A DNA stretch of 64,000 bases from Tabrizicola sp. TH137 (GCF_002855575.1 NZ_PKRQ01000003.1:248001-312000); one strand, 5' to 3'; shown: positions 9,030 through 18,173, numbered from the stretch's first letter. Numbers and translations: made by a program. Notes: generated by a model not told the origin, from the sequence alone.

Positions 9030-9421
9030 ATCCCGTCCTCCGGGGTGACGATGCGCTTGATTTCACCCCGCAGGGTGCCGAGGTCGAAGGGTTTCGACAC
9101 GAAGCCATCCGCGCCCAGCGCCATGGCCTTGCGCTTTTCCAGCGCGGAGCCGCGCGCCGTCATCATCACGACCTTCACGTCGGAGAGCGAGGGATCGAGG
9201 CGGATCTCCTGGCAGATCTCGTAGCCCGAGACCGAGGGGAGCATGATGTCGAGCAGCACCACCTCGGGGTGGCGGCTGCGGATGAAGGGCATCACCTCGG
9301 CCCCGTCGGCGATGCGGGCATGGCCGTAGCCTTCGCGCTTGACCACATATTCCAGCGCGACGGCGATGTTGTCCTCGTCCTCCACGATCAGGACGAAAGG
9401 TGGTCTGCTGCGTTCAACCAT
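9026..9421 (-). CDS. Single-domain response regulator (CheY-like)
   Basis: The 131-residue protein consists of one receiver domain: acidic pocket VEDED, phosphorylatable D58 in VVLLDIMLP, the conserved T/S position in MMTARG, and lysine in SKPFD. There is no DNA-binding output domain. I chose ATG 9421 because it overlaps the previous stop by 8 bases and begins right before the domain; a start 36 bases upstream would add an unconserved tail. Its stop overlaps the PAS/exonuclease gene by ATGA, so the two products probably work together. No intact histidine kinase is encoded nearby. Confidence 0.88.
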   Translation of the reverse strand: MVERSRPPFVLIVEDEDNIAVALEYVVKREGYGHARIADGAEVMPFIRSRHPEVVLLDIMLPSVSGYEICQEIRLDPSLSDVKVVMMTARGSALEKRKAMALGADGFVSKPFDLGTLRGEIKRIVTPEDGM

Positions 9422-9944
9422 CGCTTGCCCTCCCGCAGGCGACCTGCGCCGAGGCATCGCCTTCGGCCAGGGGTGCCCATTCCCCTCCGGTCAGGATGCC
9501 GGAGTCGTCGATCTTCGTCTCGGCTGTCAGCCGGACCGAGCGGTCGGCCGCGCAATCCACCACCAGCAGCGCCTGTTCGATGCCCTGCCAGCGCGCAAAT
9601 CCATAGACTTCCGCAAGGATAAGGTCGGGGTTTCCCGGATGCGCCGCCAGCGACCGCGTATCCATGGCCAGAAAGCGGCTGGTCATCGGAAAGACCATCG
9701 TCCAGGGCCGCAGCGCCTGTGGCCGCTGATCCTCCCAGACCACGACAACCCCTTCGGGCAGCGCCCCGGCCTGGCGGCCATACCATCCGTATTCCATGAC
9801 GACCGCAAAGCCGATCATCCCCGCGCCCGCCGCCGCCGGGACCAGCCATTTCGGCAGCCGCCCGCGCGACAGTCTGCGCAGCAGCATTGCGATGCCGGCG
9901 CAGGCGATGGCGGCGATGAAGGCGGCGATCAGTTCAAGGGCCAT
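9414..9944 (-). CDS. Membrane-anchored protein of unknown function
   Basis: This 176-residue protein has two N-terminal hydrophobic segments (residues 3-22 and 33-51) followed by a soluble domain of about 120 residues containing MVFPMTSRFLAMDT, VYGFARWQG and a late VACG cysteine. I do not recognise a family. It lies between the DUF294 protein gene and the response-regulator gene on the minus strand, overlapping the latter by 8 bases, so it is likely part of the same regulatory unit. Topology suggests a periplasmic or membrane-surface domain. Confidence 0.75.
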   Translation of the reverse strand: MALELIAAFIAAIACAGIAMLLRRLSRGRLPKWLVPAAAGAGMIGFAVVMEYGWYGRQAGALPEGVVVVWEDQRPQALRPWTMVFPMTSRFLAMDTRSLAAHPGNPDLILAEVYGFARWQGIEQALLVVDCAADRSVRLTAETKIDDSGILTGGEWAPLAEGDASAQVACGRASDG

Positions 9945-9955
9945 TCCGGCTTGCC

Positions 9956-11779
9956 TCAGCTTCTGGCGCCGCGGGACTGGCCCACGGCGGATTGCATGGT
10001 CCTGACGACGACGAAGGCGTCGCGCAGGTGGGATCGTTCGAAATCCGACAGGTCGGACGGGGGAAGGAAGTTGTCGGGCCGGTGCCCGGCCCGCACCTGG
10101 CGGGCCTGATGTTCAAGGCGCGTCCGGGCGATCAGGTCATAGGCATCCAGCAGGTCGCGGGCGCCCGAGGGCGAGATGATGCCGGCATCGGCCGCCGCTT
10201 CCAGCCGGGCGCGGGTGTTGACGGCGGGCAGCCGCCCGATCAGCGCATAGACGCGGCCCAGATCGGTGACCGGGACCACGCCGTTATGTTTCAGGTCGAT
10301 CTGGTGCTTGTGTTCGCCCGAACGGATGGTGGCGAAGCCGCGCAGCAGGCCGAGCGGCGGCGCATGCTTGAGCGAATTGGCAATCATGTGGGCCACGAAG
10401 ATGGAGTTCCGCGCCGCCATGTCGAGCGTGTCTTCCTGAAGGGCGCGGAAGAGGGAGGGATCGCCGCCGATGGGGCGCAGGTCGAACATCACGGAGGCGA
10501 GCATCTGGGCCATGGGATCGGGGGTGGCGACCCAGGAGGCGAAATAGTCGCGCCAGACGCGGAGCGGTTGGCACCAGCGCGGATTGGTGGCCATCATGTC
10601 GCCGGGGCAATAGACATAGCCGCAGGCATCCAGCCCGTCCGAGACGAATTTCGCCAGCGCGGCGAACCAGGGCATGTCGGCCCCGGTCACGGCATCGGAC
10701 AGGATCAGGCAATTGTCCTGATCGGAAAGGCCGGTCTGTTCCTGCCGCCCCTGCGACCCGCAGGCCAGCCAGAGATAGGGCACGGGCGGCGGGCCAAGCC
10801 TCTGTTCCGCCAGCCAGAGCAGGCGCCGGGTGACGGTATCGGCGATGTCGGTGATCAGCCGGGTGACCACCTCATGCGCATTATGTGCGCCGACCAGTTG
10901 CAAGAGGAGGCGCGGGATGCGGGCGGTGACGCGGACCAGATCCTCCACCCCGTCGGCGGTGGCGGCATCGCGCACGAACTGGGCCGAGGAGACGGCCTGG
11001 AAGCGGGTCAGGTCGGTCTGGGTGACCATGCCGACGAGCGTGCCGTTCTCGACCACCGGCAGATGGCCGATGCGACGTTCCAGCATGATGTGCAGCACGT
11101 CGGAGCCCAGCGCCGAGGGCGGCAGGCTGACGGGATCGCGGGTCATCACCTCGGTCACCGGGCGGTCGGGGGACAGGCCCTCGGCCAGCACCTTTGCCGT
11201 CATGTCGCCCGTCGTGACGAGGCCGGCAAAGCGACCATCCTCGGTCACGCCGAGGCTGGAGACGGCGCGGTCGCGCATCCGTTCGGCGGCGGCGCGGATC
11301 GTGGTTTCGGCGGGCACGGTGATCGGGTCCGAGGCCATCAGCCGTTCCACCTTCTGCGAGGTGAGGTCGGCTTCGCGGTGTTCGGCGCCGCGGCCCCGCT
11401 GGAAGAAGCGTTCGAAGGCGGCGTGATCGGCGATGAGGCGGCGGAATTCGGCCACCGGCAGCATCAGAAGGACGGAGGGTTGCGTCGTGCGCGCGGTGGT
11501 CACGGCCAGCCCGTTGCGCATCAGCCCACGCTCGCCAAAGCTGTTGCGCGGCCCAAGAAGCGAGACGATGTTGCCCGAGGGTTCCAGCACCTCGACCGCG
11601 CCGCGCTTTACGAGATAGAGGCCCTTGAGCGGTTCGCCCGCGTGATAGACCTCTTCGCCGGCGGCGAATTCCCTGCGGCTGAAGGAACCGGCGACACGCG
11701 CCAGTTCGTCCTGCGGCAGGCCATCATAGGGATGCACCGTTTCGAGAAAGGCGATGATGGTCGCGAGCCCGTCATCCAT
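9956..11779 (-). CDS. cNMP-binding/CBS/DUF294 nucleotidyltransferase-like protein
   Basis: This 607-residue cytosolic protein has a cyclic-nucleotide-binding domain (about 12-125), a CBS-domain pair (about 145-265) and a DUF294 nucleotidyltransferase-like domain (from about 290) with the signature ACGSQGRQEQTGLSDQDN (G341, S342, D353, D355), followed by a helical C-terminal part. Relatives of GlnD-type nucleotidyltransferases of this kind regularly sit beside VC_2705 symporter/acs clusters and are thought to regulate them, though the reaction is unknown. CBS pairs bind adenine nucleotides, which fits the AMP made by acetyl-CoA synthetase. A strong terminator separates it from the symporter gene, so it probably has its own promoter. 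Confidence 0.88.
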   Translation of the reverse strand: MDDGLATIIAFLETVHPYDGLPQDELARVAGSFSRREFAAGEEVYHAGEPLKGLYLVKRGAVEVLEPSGNIVSLLGPRNSFGERGLMRNGLAVTTARTTQPSVLLMLPVAEFRRLIADHAAFERFFQRGRGAEHREADLTSQKVERLMASDPITVPAETTIRAAAERMRDRAVSSLGVTEDGRFAGLVTTGDMTAKVLAEGLSPDRPVTEVMTRDPVSLPPSALGSDVLHIMLERRIGHLPVVENGTLVGMVTQTDLTRFQAVSSAQFVRDAATADGVEDLVRVTARIPRLLLQLVGAHNAHEVVTRLITDIADTVTRRLLWLAEQRLGPPPVPYLWLACGSQGRQEQTGLSDQDNCLILSDAVTGADMPWFAALAKFVSDGLDACGYVYCPGDMMATNPRWCQPLRVWRDYFASWVATPDPMAQMLASVMFDLRPIGGDPSLFRALQEDTLDMAARNSIFVAHMIANSLKHAPPLGLLRGFATIRSGEHKHQIDLKHNGVVPVTDLGRVYALIGRLPAVNTRARLEAAADAGIISPSGARDLLDAYDLIARTRLEHQARQVRAGHRPDNFLPPSDLSDFERSHLRDAFVVVRTMQSAVGQSRGARS

Positions 11780-11817
11780 CGCAAGTCTCCGGTTCCATCC
11801 TCGTCAACGAAAAAGGG

Positions 11818-11848
11818 GGAAGCCCCGGCCAGAGGGGCCGGGGCTTCC
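11818..11848 (-). terminator. Rho-independent terminator of the symporter operon
   Basis: A perfect 13-bp stem (GGAAGCCCCGGCC and its complement, 5-base loop) lies just beyond the symporter stop. Read on the minus strand it is followed by CCCTTTTTC, so it should end the acs-adk-DUF4212-symporter transcript. Confidence 0.92.
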
Positions 11849-11856
11849 GTTTCTTG

Positions 11857-13812
11857 TCAGTGGGCCTGGGCCGCACCGGCGCCTTTCGGCACGCGGATCG
11901 ACTGGATCAGGTCCTGCACGTCCTGCGGCGGAGCCTTGGTCATGCCGGACACGATATAGGCCACCGCGAAGTTCAGCAGCGCGCCGATCGGGCCGAAGGC
12001 CGCAGGCGAGATGCCGAGGAAGTGGGCATCCGGCGTGTTCGGGAACATGTTCGTACCCGGGACGAAGAACCAGCCCAGGTAGAGGAAGATGTAGACCGAG
12101 GTCGTGATCAGACCGACCAGCATGCCTGCGATGGCGCCTTCCTTGGTGACGCGGGTGGAGAAGATCCCCATCATCAGCACCGGGAAGATGGTCGCAGCCG
12201 CCAGACCGAAGGCCAGAGCAACCACCTGCGCGGCAAAGCCGGGCGGGTCGAGGCCGAGCCAGGTCGCCAGCACGATGGCGAAGGCCATCGAGATACGCGC
12301 CCAGAGCAGTTCGCCCTTCTCGCTGATATCGGGCTTGAGCGCGCCCTTGATCAGGTCGTGGCTGATGGCCGAGGAGATGGCCAAGAGCAGGCCCGCCGCG
12401 GTGGACAGAGCCGCCGCCAGGGCGCCTGCGGCGACCAGTGCGATGACCCAGCCCGGCAGCTTGGCGATTTCCGGGTTGGCGAGAACCATGATGTCGTTGT
12501 TCACCGTGGTCAGTTCGTTCCCGACGAGGCCCTGTTCGGCCAGCGACTTGCCGTTCAGGCCGTTGGCCGGATCGGCCAGCGCCGCGTCGAGAGCCGCCTT
12601 CGCCTCGGTCACCTTGGCTTCGAGCGCGGCCTTGTCGGCATCGGCCGGAGCCTCGGCCAGGGCCTTGTTCGCATCGGCCAGAGCCTTGTTGGCCGCCGCG
12701 AGTGCCGGCTTTTCGTTGAAGTACTGGATCAGGCCGTCGCCGTTCTTGTCTTCGAACACCAGAAGACCGGTTTTCTGCCAGTTCAGGATCCAGGACAGTT
12801 CCGGGTTGGTGTTGATCTCCTCGACCGAAAGCGCGGGCTTGTCGAAGGCGCTGCCCTCGATTGCACCCGGCCAGAAGGTCGTGGTGATGTTCAGACGCGC
12901 CATCGACCCCACCGCCGGAGCGACGGTGTAGAGCAGCGCGATGAAGACCAGCGCCCAGCCTGCCGAAGACCGCGCGTCCGAAACCTTCGGCACGGTGAAG
13001 AAGCGGATGATCACGTGCGGAAGGCCCGCGGTCCCGATCATCAGCGACATCGTCACGAGGAACATGTTGAACATGTTCGGCGTGTCGGCGGTGTAGGCGG
13101 CGAAGCCCAGTTCCGTCACGACCTGGTCCAGCTTGTGCAGGAAGAAGTCATCCGGCGTGCTGCTCGGGGCATAGCCGCCGATCAGGCCGAGCTGGGGCAG
13201 GAAGTTTCCGGTCAGTTGCAGCGAGATGAACAGCGCCGGGATCGTATAGGCGATGATCAGCACGACATATTGCGCCACCTGCGTATAGGTGATGCCCTTC
13301 ATGCCGCCGAACACCGCATAGGCGAACACGACTGCCGAGCCGATCAGAAGGCCCGTCGTGGTGGACACTTCGAGGAAGCGCGCGAAGGTCACGCCGACGC
13401 CCACCATCTGCCCGATCACGTAGGTGATCGAGATCACCAGAAGGCAGATCACCGCCACCATCCGTGCAGAGGTGGAGTAGAAGCGATCACCCACGAATTC
13501 CGGCACGGTGAACTTGCCGAACTTGCGCAGATAGGGCGCAAGCAGCAGCGCCAGCAGCACATAGCCGCCGGTCCAGCCCATCAGGAAGACCGAGTTGTTG
13601 TAGCCCCCGAAGGCGATGAGACCCGCCATCGAGATGAACGATGCCGCCGACATCCAGTCGGCCGCCGTGGCCATGCCGTTCATGACCGGGGGAACGCCCT
13701 GGCTGGCGGCATAGAATTCCGACGTCGATCCGGCGCGCGCCCAGAAGGCGATCCCGAAATAAAGCGCGAAGGACGCGCCGACGACGATGAGATTGAGGGT
13801 AAACTGATCCAT
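11857..13812 (-). CDS. Sodium:solute symporter, VC_2705 subfamily (acetate/monocarboxylate uptake)
   Basis: This 651-residue inner-membrane protein of the SSS family has about 13 hydrophobic helices, with family segments such as ATAADWMSAASFISMAGL (48-65) and a TAAGLLLAISSAISHDL helix (471-487). The VC_2705 subfamily is the partner of the small DUF4212 protein encoded immediately upstream, and the acs/adk neighbours point to acetate or a related short acid. It carries a long hydrophilic insert at about residues 340-450 containing an EF-hand-like loop (DKNGDGLIQYF, 355-365) and an Ala/Lys/Glu-rich helical stretch (366-412). Confidence 0.9.
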   Translation of the reverse strand: MDQFTLNLIVVGASFALYFGIAFWARAGSTSEFYAASQGVPPVMNGMATAADWMSAASFISMAGLIAFGGYNNSVFLMGWTGGYVLLALLLAPYLRKFGKFTVPEFVGDRFYSTSARMVAVICLLVISITYVIGQMVGVGVTFARFLEVSTTTGLLIGSAVVFAYAVFGGMKGITYTQVAQYVVLIIAYTIPALFISLQLTGNFLPQLGLIGGYAPSSTPDDFFLHKLDQVVTELGFAAYTADTPNMFNMFLVTMSLMIGTAGLPHVIIRFFTVPKVSDARSSAGWALVFIALLYTVAPAVGSMARLNITTTFWPGAIEGSAFDKPALSVEEINTNPELSWILNWQKTGLLVFEDKNGDGLIQYFNEKPALAAANKALADANKALAEAPADADKAALEAKVTEAKAALDAALADPANGLNGKSLAEQGLVGNELTTVNNDIMVLANPEIAKLPGWVIALVAAGALAAALSTAAGLLLAISSAISHDLIKGALKPDISEKGELLWARISMAFAIVLATWLGLDPPGFAAQVVALAFGLAAATIFPVLMMGIFSTRVTKEGAIAGMLVGLITTSVYIFLYLGWFFVPGTNMFPNTPDAHFLGISPAAFGPIGALLNFAVAYIVSGMTKAPPQDVQDLIQSIRVPKGAGAAQAH

Positions 13813-13824
13813 CTCTCGCCGCCC

Positions 13825-14082
13825 TTATTCCTGAACGCCGTGTTCTTTGTCGAGCTTGTTCATCTTCGCCGCATAGGCGAAGATCAGCACGAGAAAGACG
13901 TAGATCGAACCGTTTTGCGCGAACCAGAAGCCAAGATCGGCGCCGCCGATCGAGATGCCGGAAAGCGCCGGACGCAGGATGATGCCCAAGCCGAAAGAGC
14001 AGACGAACCAGATCACCATCGAGATGGTGATGACCCGGATATTCGCTGCCCAATAGGCGTTGGACGATGTCTTGTCCGCCAT
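13825..14082 (-). CDS. DUF4212 small subunit of the VC_2705 symporter
   Basis: The 85-residue protein begins MADKTSSNAYWAANIRV and has two membrane helices (about 17-38 and 52-70) with the family segment GFWFAQNGSIYVFLVLIFAYA. DUF4212 proteins are nearly always encoded directly upstream of a VC_2705-type solute symporter and are taken as its small subunit. I chose ATG 14082 because a GGGAG ribosome site lies just upstream; the longer frame to 14154 adds an Arg-rich stretch unlike the family. Twelve bases separate it from the symporter gene. Confidence 0.9.
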   Translation of the reverse strand: MADKTSSNAYWAANIRVITISMVIWFVCSFGLGIILRPALSGISIGGADLGFWFAQNGSIYVFLVLIFAYAAKMNKLDKEHGVQE

Positions 14083-14155
14083 GAGTGCTACTCCCTGAGG
14101 TTTCTTTGTCTCCACCCGCGCCCCCCTGTTCCGGGGGAAGCGGCCTCCCTTCAAG

Positions 14156-14836
14156 TCACGCCGAGACGCGGCTCACGATGGCGGCAAGCGCGCTGCGGAT
14201 CGCGGGGATGGGCCCCATCGCGTCGATCCGTTGCAGCACGCCCTTGCCATCGTAATAGGCGATCAGCGGTGCCGTCTGGGCGTGATAGGCCTTCAGCCTT
14301 TCCCGCACCGTTTCGGCGGTGTCGTCGGCCCGGCGCTTGAACGCCGTGCCGCCGCATTTGTCGCAAGTGCCCGCCACGGCGGGCTGCTTGAATTCGTCAT
14401 GATAGCCTTCGCCGCAGGTCGCGCAGGTGAAACGGCCTGCCACGCGGCCGACCATCGCCTCGTCATCGACATCGAGGCTGATCGCGGCTGTCACCCGTTG
14501 CCCGTTGGCCGCCAGCAGCGCATCCAGCGCCGCCGCCTGCCCCGCCGTGCGCGGAAAGCCGTCGAGGATCACGCCCTGCGCAACATCCGGCGCCGCCATG
14601 CGGTCCTTGAGGATGGCGAGGACGATGTCGTCAGAGACGAGTTGCCCCGCCTCCATCACGGCCTTGGCCTGACGCCCCGCCTCCGTCCCCGCCGCCACCG
14701 CCGCGCGCAGCAGGTCGCCGGTCGAAAGCTGGACGAGGCCGAAATCCTCTTCCAGCATCCGCGCCTGTGTGCCCTTCCCGGCACCCGGAGGGCCGAGCAG
14801 GATCAGGACGGCAGGTTGGGCAAGGACCTCGGTCAT
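14156..14836 (-). CDS. adk: Adenylate kinase with zinc-type lid
   Basis: The 226-residue enzyme converts ATP + AMP to 2 ADP. Visible are the P-loop [11 protein letters not shown] (15-25), [10 protein letters not shown], the LDGFPRT motif, and a lid carrying two CxxC pairs ([14 protein letters not shown] and GTCDKCGG), which is the zinc-binding long form. It overlaps the end of acs by ATGA. Acs releases AMP and pyrophosphate, so a coupled adenylate kinase would recycle AMP when acetate is activated. Whether this is the only adk of the genome cannot be seen here. Confidence 0.95.
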   Translation of the reverse strand: MTEVLAQPAVLILLGPPGAGKGTQARMLEEDFGLVQLSTGDLLRAAVAAGTEAGRQAKAVMEAGQLVSDDIVLAILKDRMAAPDVAQGVILDGFPRTAGQAAALDALLAANGQRVTAAISLDVDDEAMVGRVAGRFTCATCGEGYHDEFKQPAVAGTCDKCGGTAFKRRADDTAETVRERLKAYHAQTAPLIAYYDGKGVLQRIDAMGPIPAIRSALAAIVSRVSA

Positions 14837-16797
14837 GCCCGGTTCATCCGGTTTTCGATCAGTTCATCGACGACGGACGGATCGGCCAGCGTGGAGGTGT
14901 CGCCCAGCGACCCGAAATCGTTCTCGGCGATCTTGCGCAGGATGCGGCGCATGATCTTGCCCGAGCGGGTTTTCGGCAGGCCAGGCGCCCATTGGATGAG
15001 GTCGGGCTTGGCGATGGGGCCGATCTCGGTGCGGACCCAGGCCTCCAGCTCCTTGCGGAGGGCGTCGGTGGGTTCCTCGCCCTTCATCAGGGTGACATAG
15101 GCATAGATGCCCTGGCCCTTGATGTCATGCGGATAGCCCACGACCGCCGCCTCGGCCACCTTGGGATGGGCGACAAGGGCGCTTTCCACCTCGGCCGTGC
15201 CCATGCGGTGGCCCGAGACGTTGATCACGTCATCGACGCGGCCGGTGATCCAGTAATAGCCATCGGCATCGCGGCGGCAGCCGTCGCCGGTGAAGTAATA
15301 GCCGCGATACTGGCTGAAATAGGCCTCTTCGAAGCGGGCATGGTCGCCCCAGAGGGTGCGCATCTGCCCCGGCCAGCTATCGGCGATGCAGAGGACGCCG
15401 TCGGTTTCCGTCTCTTCCTGAACCTTGGCCGAGGCGGGGTCCAGAACGATGGGCTTGACCCCGAAGAAGGGCTTGGTGGCCGAGCCCGGCTTCTGCGGGA
15501 TGGCGCCCGGCAGCGGGGTGATGAGATGGCCGCCGGTTTCGGTCTGCCAGAAGGTATCGACGATGGGGCAGCGGCCCTTGCCGACATGGGTGTTGTACCA
15601 GTTCCAGGCCTCGGGGTTGATGGGTTCCCCCACCGATCCCAGCAGGCGCAGCGAGGACAGGTCGTGCTTTTCCACCCATTCCGCACCCAGACCCATGAGC
15701 GAGCGGATCGCCGTCGGCGCGGTGTAGAACTGCGTCACCTTGTGCTTGGCGCAGACCTCCCAGAAGCGGCCGGCATCCGGATAGGTCGGCACGCCTTCGA
15801 ACATGATCGTGGTCGCGCCATTGGCCAGCGGGCCATAGACGATGTAGCTGTGCCCGGTGACCCAGCCCACATCGGCGGTGCACCAGAAGATGTCGCCATC
15901 ATGATAGTCGAAGGTCATCTGATGGGTCATCGCGGCATAGACGAGATAGCCGCCGGAGGTATGCACCACCCCCTTCGGCTTGCCCGTGGAGCCGGAGGTG
16001 TAGAGGATGAAGAGCGGGTCTTCGGCGCCAACCTCGGTATAGGCACAATAGGGCGCGGCCTCGGCCATCTCGGCGGTCAGGTCGATGTCGCGGCCTTCGG
16101 TCCAGTGGGTCTGGTCGCCGGTATGCTTGACCACCAGGCATTTCACCCGGTCCGAGCAATGCAGCAGCGCCTGGTCGGTATTGCCCTTGAGCGGGGTCTT
16201 CTTGCCGCCGCGCGGGGCGAAATCGGCGGTGATGACGACCTTCGCCTCGGAATCGTTGATGCGGTTGGCGAGGGCGTCGGGCGAAAAGCCGCCGAAGACG
16301 ACCGAATGGATCGCGCCGATGCGCGCGCAGGCCAGCATGGCATAGGCCGCTTCGGGGATCATCGGAAGGTAGAGGACGACGCGATCGCCCTTCCTTACCC
16401 CGTGCTTCTTCAGCACATTCGCCATGCGGCAGGTCTGTTCCAGAAGCTGGGCATAGGTGATGTGGCGGGCGGGCGTCTTGGGATCATCGGGTTCCCAGAT
16501 GATGGCGGTCTGGTTCGCCCGCTGCATCATGTGACGGTCGATGCAGTTCGCCGAGACGTTGAGGGTGCCATCCTCGAACCATTTGATGGACACATTGCCG
16601 TAGTCGAAGCTGGTATTCTTGACGACCGAGTAATCGCTGATCCAGTCGATCCGCTTGCCCTGTTCGCCCCAGAAGGCGGCCGGGTCGGCGACCGAGGCCG
16701 CGTACATGCGGTCATAGGCCGCTGCATCCACATGGGCCTTTGCAATGAACTCTGCGGGGGCCGAATAGACCCCCGTCTGCTGCACGGAATCTGCCAT
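14833..16797 (-). CDS. acs: Acetyl-CoA synthetase (AMP-forming)
   Basis: The 654-residue enzyme activates acetate to acetyl-CoA through acetyl-AMP. The adenylate-forming core motif [13 protein letters not shown], the [10 protein letters not shown] segment and the C-terminal [11 protein letters not shown], with the lysine normally controlled by acetylation, are all present; length is typical. It is the first gene of a minus-strand operon (acs, adk, DUF4212, symporter), which couples uptake, activation and AMP recycling. The region upstream is AT-rich with a near-palindrome likely to be its operator. Confidence 0.97.
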   Translation of the reverse strand: MADSVQQTGVYSAPAEFIAKAHVDAAAYDRMYAASVADPAAFWGEQGKRIDWISDYSVVKNTSFDYGNVSIKWFEDGTLNVSANCIDRHMMQRANQTAIIWEPDDPKTPARHITYAQLLEQTCRMANVLKKHGVRKGDRVVLYLPMIPEAAYAMLACARIGAIHSVVFGGFSPDALANRINDSEAKVVITADFAPRGGKKTPLKGNTDQALLHCSDRVKCLVVKHTGDQTHWTEGRDIDLTAEMAEAAPYCAYTEVGAEDPLFILYTSGSTGKPKGVVHTSGGYLVYAAMTHQMTFDYHDGDIFWCTADVGWVTGHSYIVYGPLANGATTIMFEGVPTYPDAGRFWEVCAKHKVTQFYTAPTAIRSLMGLGAEWVEKHDLSSLRLLGSVGEPINPEAWNWYNTHVGKGRCPIVDTFWQTETGGHLITPLPGAIPQKPGSATKPFFGVKPIVLDPASAKVQEETETDGVLCIADSWPGQMRTLWGDHARFEEAYFSQYRGYYFTGDGCRRDADGYYWITGRVDDVINVSGHRMGTAEVESALVAHPKVAEAAVVGYPHDIKGQGIYAYVTLMKGEEPTDALRKELEAWVRTEIGPIAKPDLIQWAPGLPKTRSGKIMRRILRKIAENDFGSLGDTSTLADPSVVDELIENRMNRA

Positions 16798-16931
16798 CTG
16801 TGTTCCTCCACCAGTCTGTCGCGCGTCGAGTGTGGCCGTCCTATCAGCCCGTGCCGAAGCTGACGATCACGCCCCCGCGATCAGATTTGATCCCAGTTAA
16901 TCCACAACAAGTTATTGATGTCCATCAGTAA

Positions 16932-16953
16932 TTTAGTAAATTCATTTACGAAA
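16932..16953. promoter_or_regulatory. Near-palindromic operator candidate upstream of acs
   Basis: The half-sites TTTAGTAAA and TTTACGAAA, separated by TTCA, form an inverted repeat with one mismatch in an AT-rich stretch about 135 bases upstream of the acs start. It is a plausible site for a short-chain acyl-CoA regulator of acetate genes; the binding protein is not identified. Confidence 0.4.
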
Positions 16954-17223
16954 TCCGGATTGATTTGTTATTTTATTTTCAATGCCGCCGGTAAGCCGCG
17001 CCGGAACTTGCAGAATCCGCAGCGCGGGCGGCGCGGGGAAGGGTGGCGCGCGCAGGGTTGCGGGCACGTTTTGTCGCAGCCCCGCAGGACGGCTTGGCCG
17101 GTGGGGCCCCCTGCCAAGCCGCCCCCCCCCTGCCCTCCTGCCGCGCGGGCGATGGCCCCCGACCGACTCGCCCGATGACCGTCCTCTTCCGGCCACGGCC
17201 TGCGGCGCGTCGGATGGCTTTCC

Positions 17224-17249
17224 TGTAACGGAATGGCCGCAGCCGCGAA
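17224..17249 (+). promoter_or_regulatory. SigF-type ECF promoter upstream of nrsF
   Basis: TGTAAC at 17224-17229 and CGAA at 17246-17249 resemble the Caulobacter SigF consensus GTAACC-N16-CGAA, here with a 15-base spacer by the same counting. It lies about 250 bases before nrsF, consistent with autoregulation of a sigF-nrsF unit. Confidence 0.45.
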
Positions 17250-17500
17250 GTGGCAGGCATGGACCCTGTCGCCGACGGAGGATCGGAGCGCATCGGCAGC
17301 CATTGCGGAGGCGGGTGACAGACGGCGCCGGACCCTTGCAGCGGCGGATCGCGCGGCTGCTGGGCCACGGCAAAGGAGACGGAACGAGGGGCAAGCGCGG
17401 CAAGGGCCGGGCGGGCCTGCAACAGGACGGAAGGCGCGGTTGGCATGGCCCGGAAAGGGGCCTGCGGAGCACTGGCCGCGCTCAGGGAAAGGCATCTGAC

Positions 17501-18136
17501 ATGAAGACCGAACACCTTGTCGCGGCACTGGCCGCCGACAGCCGGACGGAGGCGGCCCCTTGGGCGGCCCTCTGGCCTGCGCTGGCCACGGCGCTGGCCC
17601 TGGCGGTGCTGGCGGTCTGGGCCCTTCTCGGGCTGCGGGCCGATCTTCTCCGGTCGCTGGCCGATCCGATATCGGTCCTGCGCTTTGTGCTGACAGCCGC
17701 CCTCGGGGGGCTGGGCCTGCGGCTGGCGCTGGTGCTGGCCCGGCCGGAGGGGCGCAGTCTGGCGCGGCCTTGGCTGGTGACACTACCGATGGCGGCGGCG
17801 CTGGCGCTTCTGATCTGGGCCTATGTCAGCACACCGGCCGAGGGGCGGCAGATGGCGCTGGTGGGCAAGACGATGGCCACCTGTCTGGTGATGATCCCGC
17901 TGCTGTCCGTCCTGCCGGTGGCGGCGATCCTGATGGCCCTGCATCGGGGGGCCACCACCTCGCCTGCCCTTGCGGGCTTTGCGGCGGGGCTTGGGGGAAG
18001 CGGCCTTGCGGCCACGGCCTATGCGATGCATTGCAGCGAGGACAGCCCGCTTTTCTATGTGACCTGGTACGGCCTCGCGATGGGCGGGGTCACGATGCTG
18101 GCCACGATGATCGGGGCGCGGTTCCTGCGCTGGTAG
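17501..18136 (+). CDS. nrsF: NrsF/DUF1109 family anti-sigma factor
   Basis: The 211-residue inner-membrane protein has about six hydrophobic segments and the layout of the DUF1109/NrsF family: a short cytosolic N-terminus (MKTEHLVAALAADSR), then helices, with the late segment AYAMHCSEDSPLFYVTWYG characteristic of the family. In Caulobacter, NrsF holds the ECF sigma factor SigF inactive until heavy-metal or oxidative stress. A sigF-like gene normally precedes it, but here none is visible. Three SigF-like promoters in the neighbourhood support a working system with sigma encoded elsewhere. Confidence 0.8.
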   Translation: MKTEHLVAALAADSRTEAAPWAALWPALATALALAVLAVWALLGLRADLLRSLADPISVLRFVLTAALGGLGLRLALVLARPEGRSLARPWLVTLPMAAALALLIWAYVSTPAEGRQMALVGKTMATCLVMIPLLSVLPVAAILMALHRGATTSPALAGFAAGLGGSGLAATAYAMHCSEDSPLFYVTWYGLAMGGVTMLATMIGARFLRW

Positions 18137-18173
18137 CGCGGGGGTTTGGGCCGCGTCATGGGGCGGATTGCCC

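Larger units (their letters stand above)
16798..17500. other. 703-base gap with acs promoter region and no convincing gene
   Basis: The first 180 bases next to acs are unusually AT-rich for this genome and probably hold its promoter. The rest (about 16980-17500) is GC-rich; all six frames give Arg/Pro/Gly-rich strings without recognisable domains. A SigF-like promoter lies at 17224. A short frame of 19 codons starts at 17259 (MDPVADGG...) and is probably not a gene. An ECF sigma factor gene would be expected just before nrsF, but none is seen. Confidence 0.6.

Noticed and set aside
9992-16863. Very long plus-strand open frames opposite the acetate cluster (655, 828 and 698 codons)
   Set aside because: Compositions are shadow-like and each lies opposite recognised genes with motifs in the other strand.
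17229-17499. Possible ECF sigma factor just before nrsF
   Set aside because: Only short Arg/Ala/Gly-rich frames are present; no sigma region 2 or 4 motif could be found in any frame.
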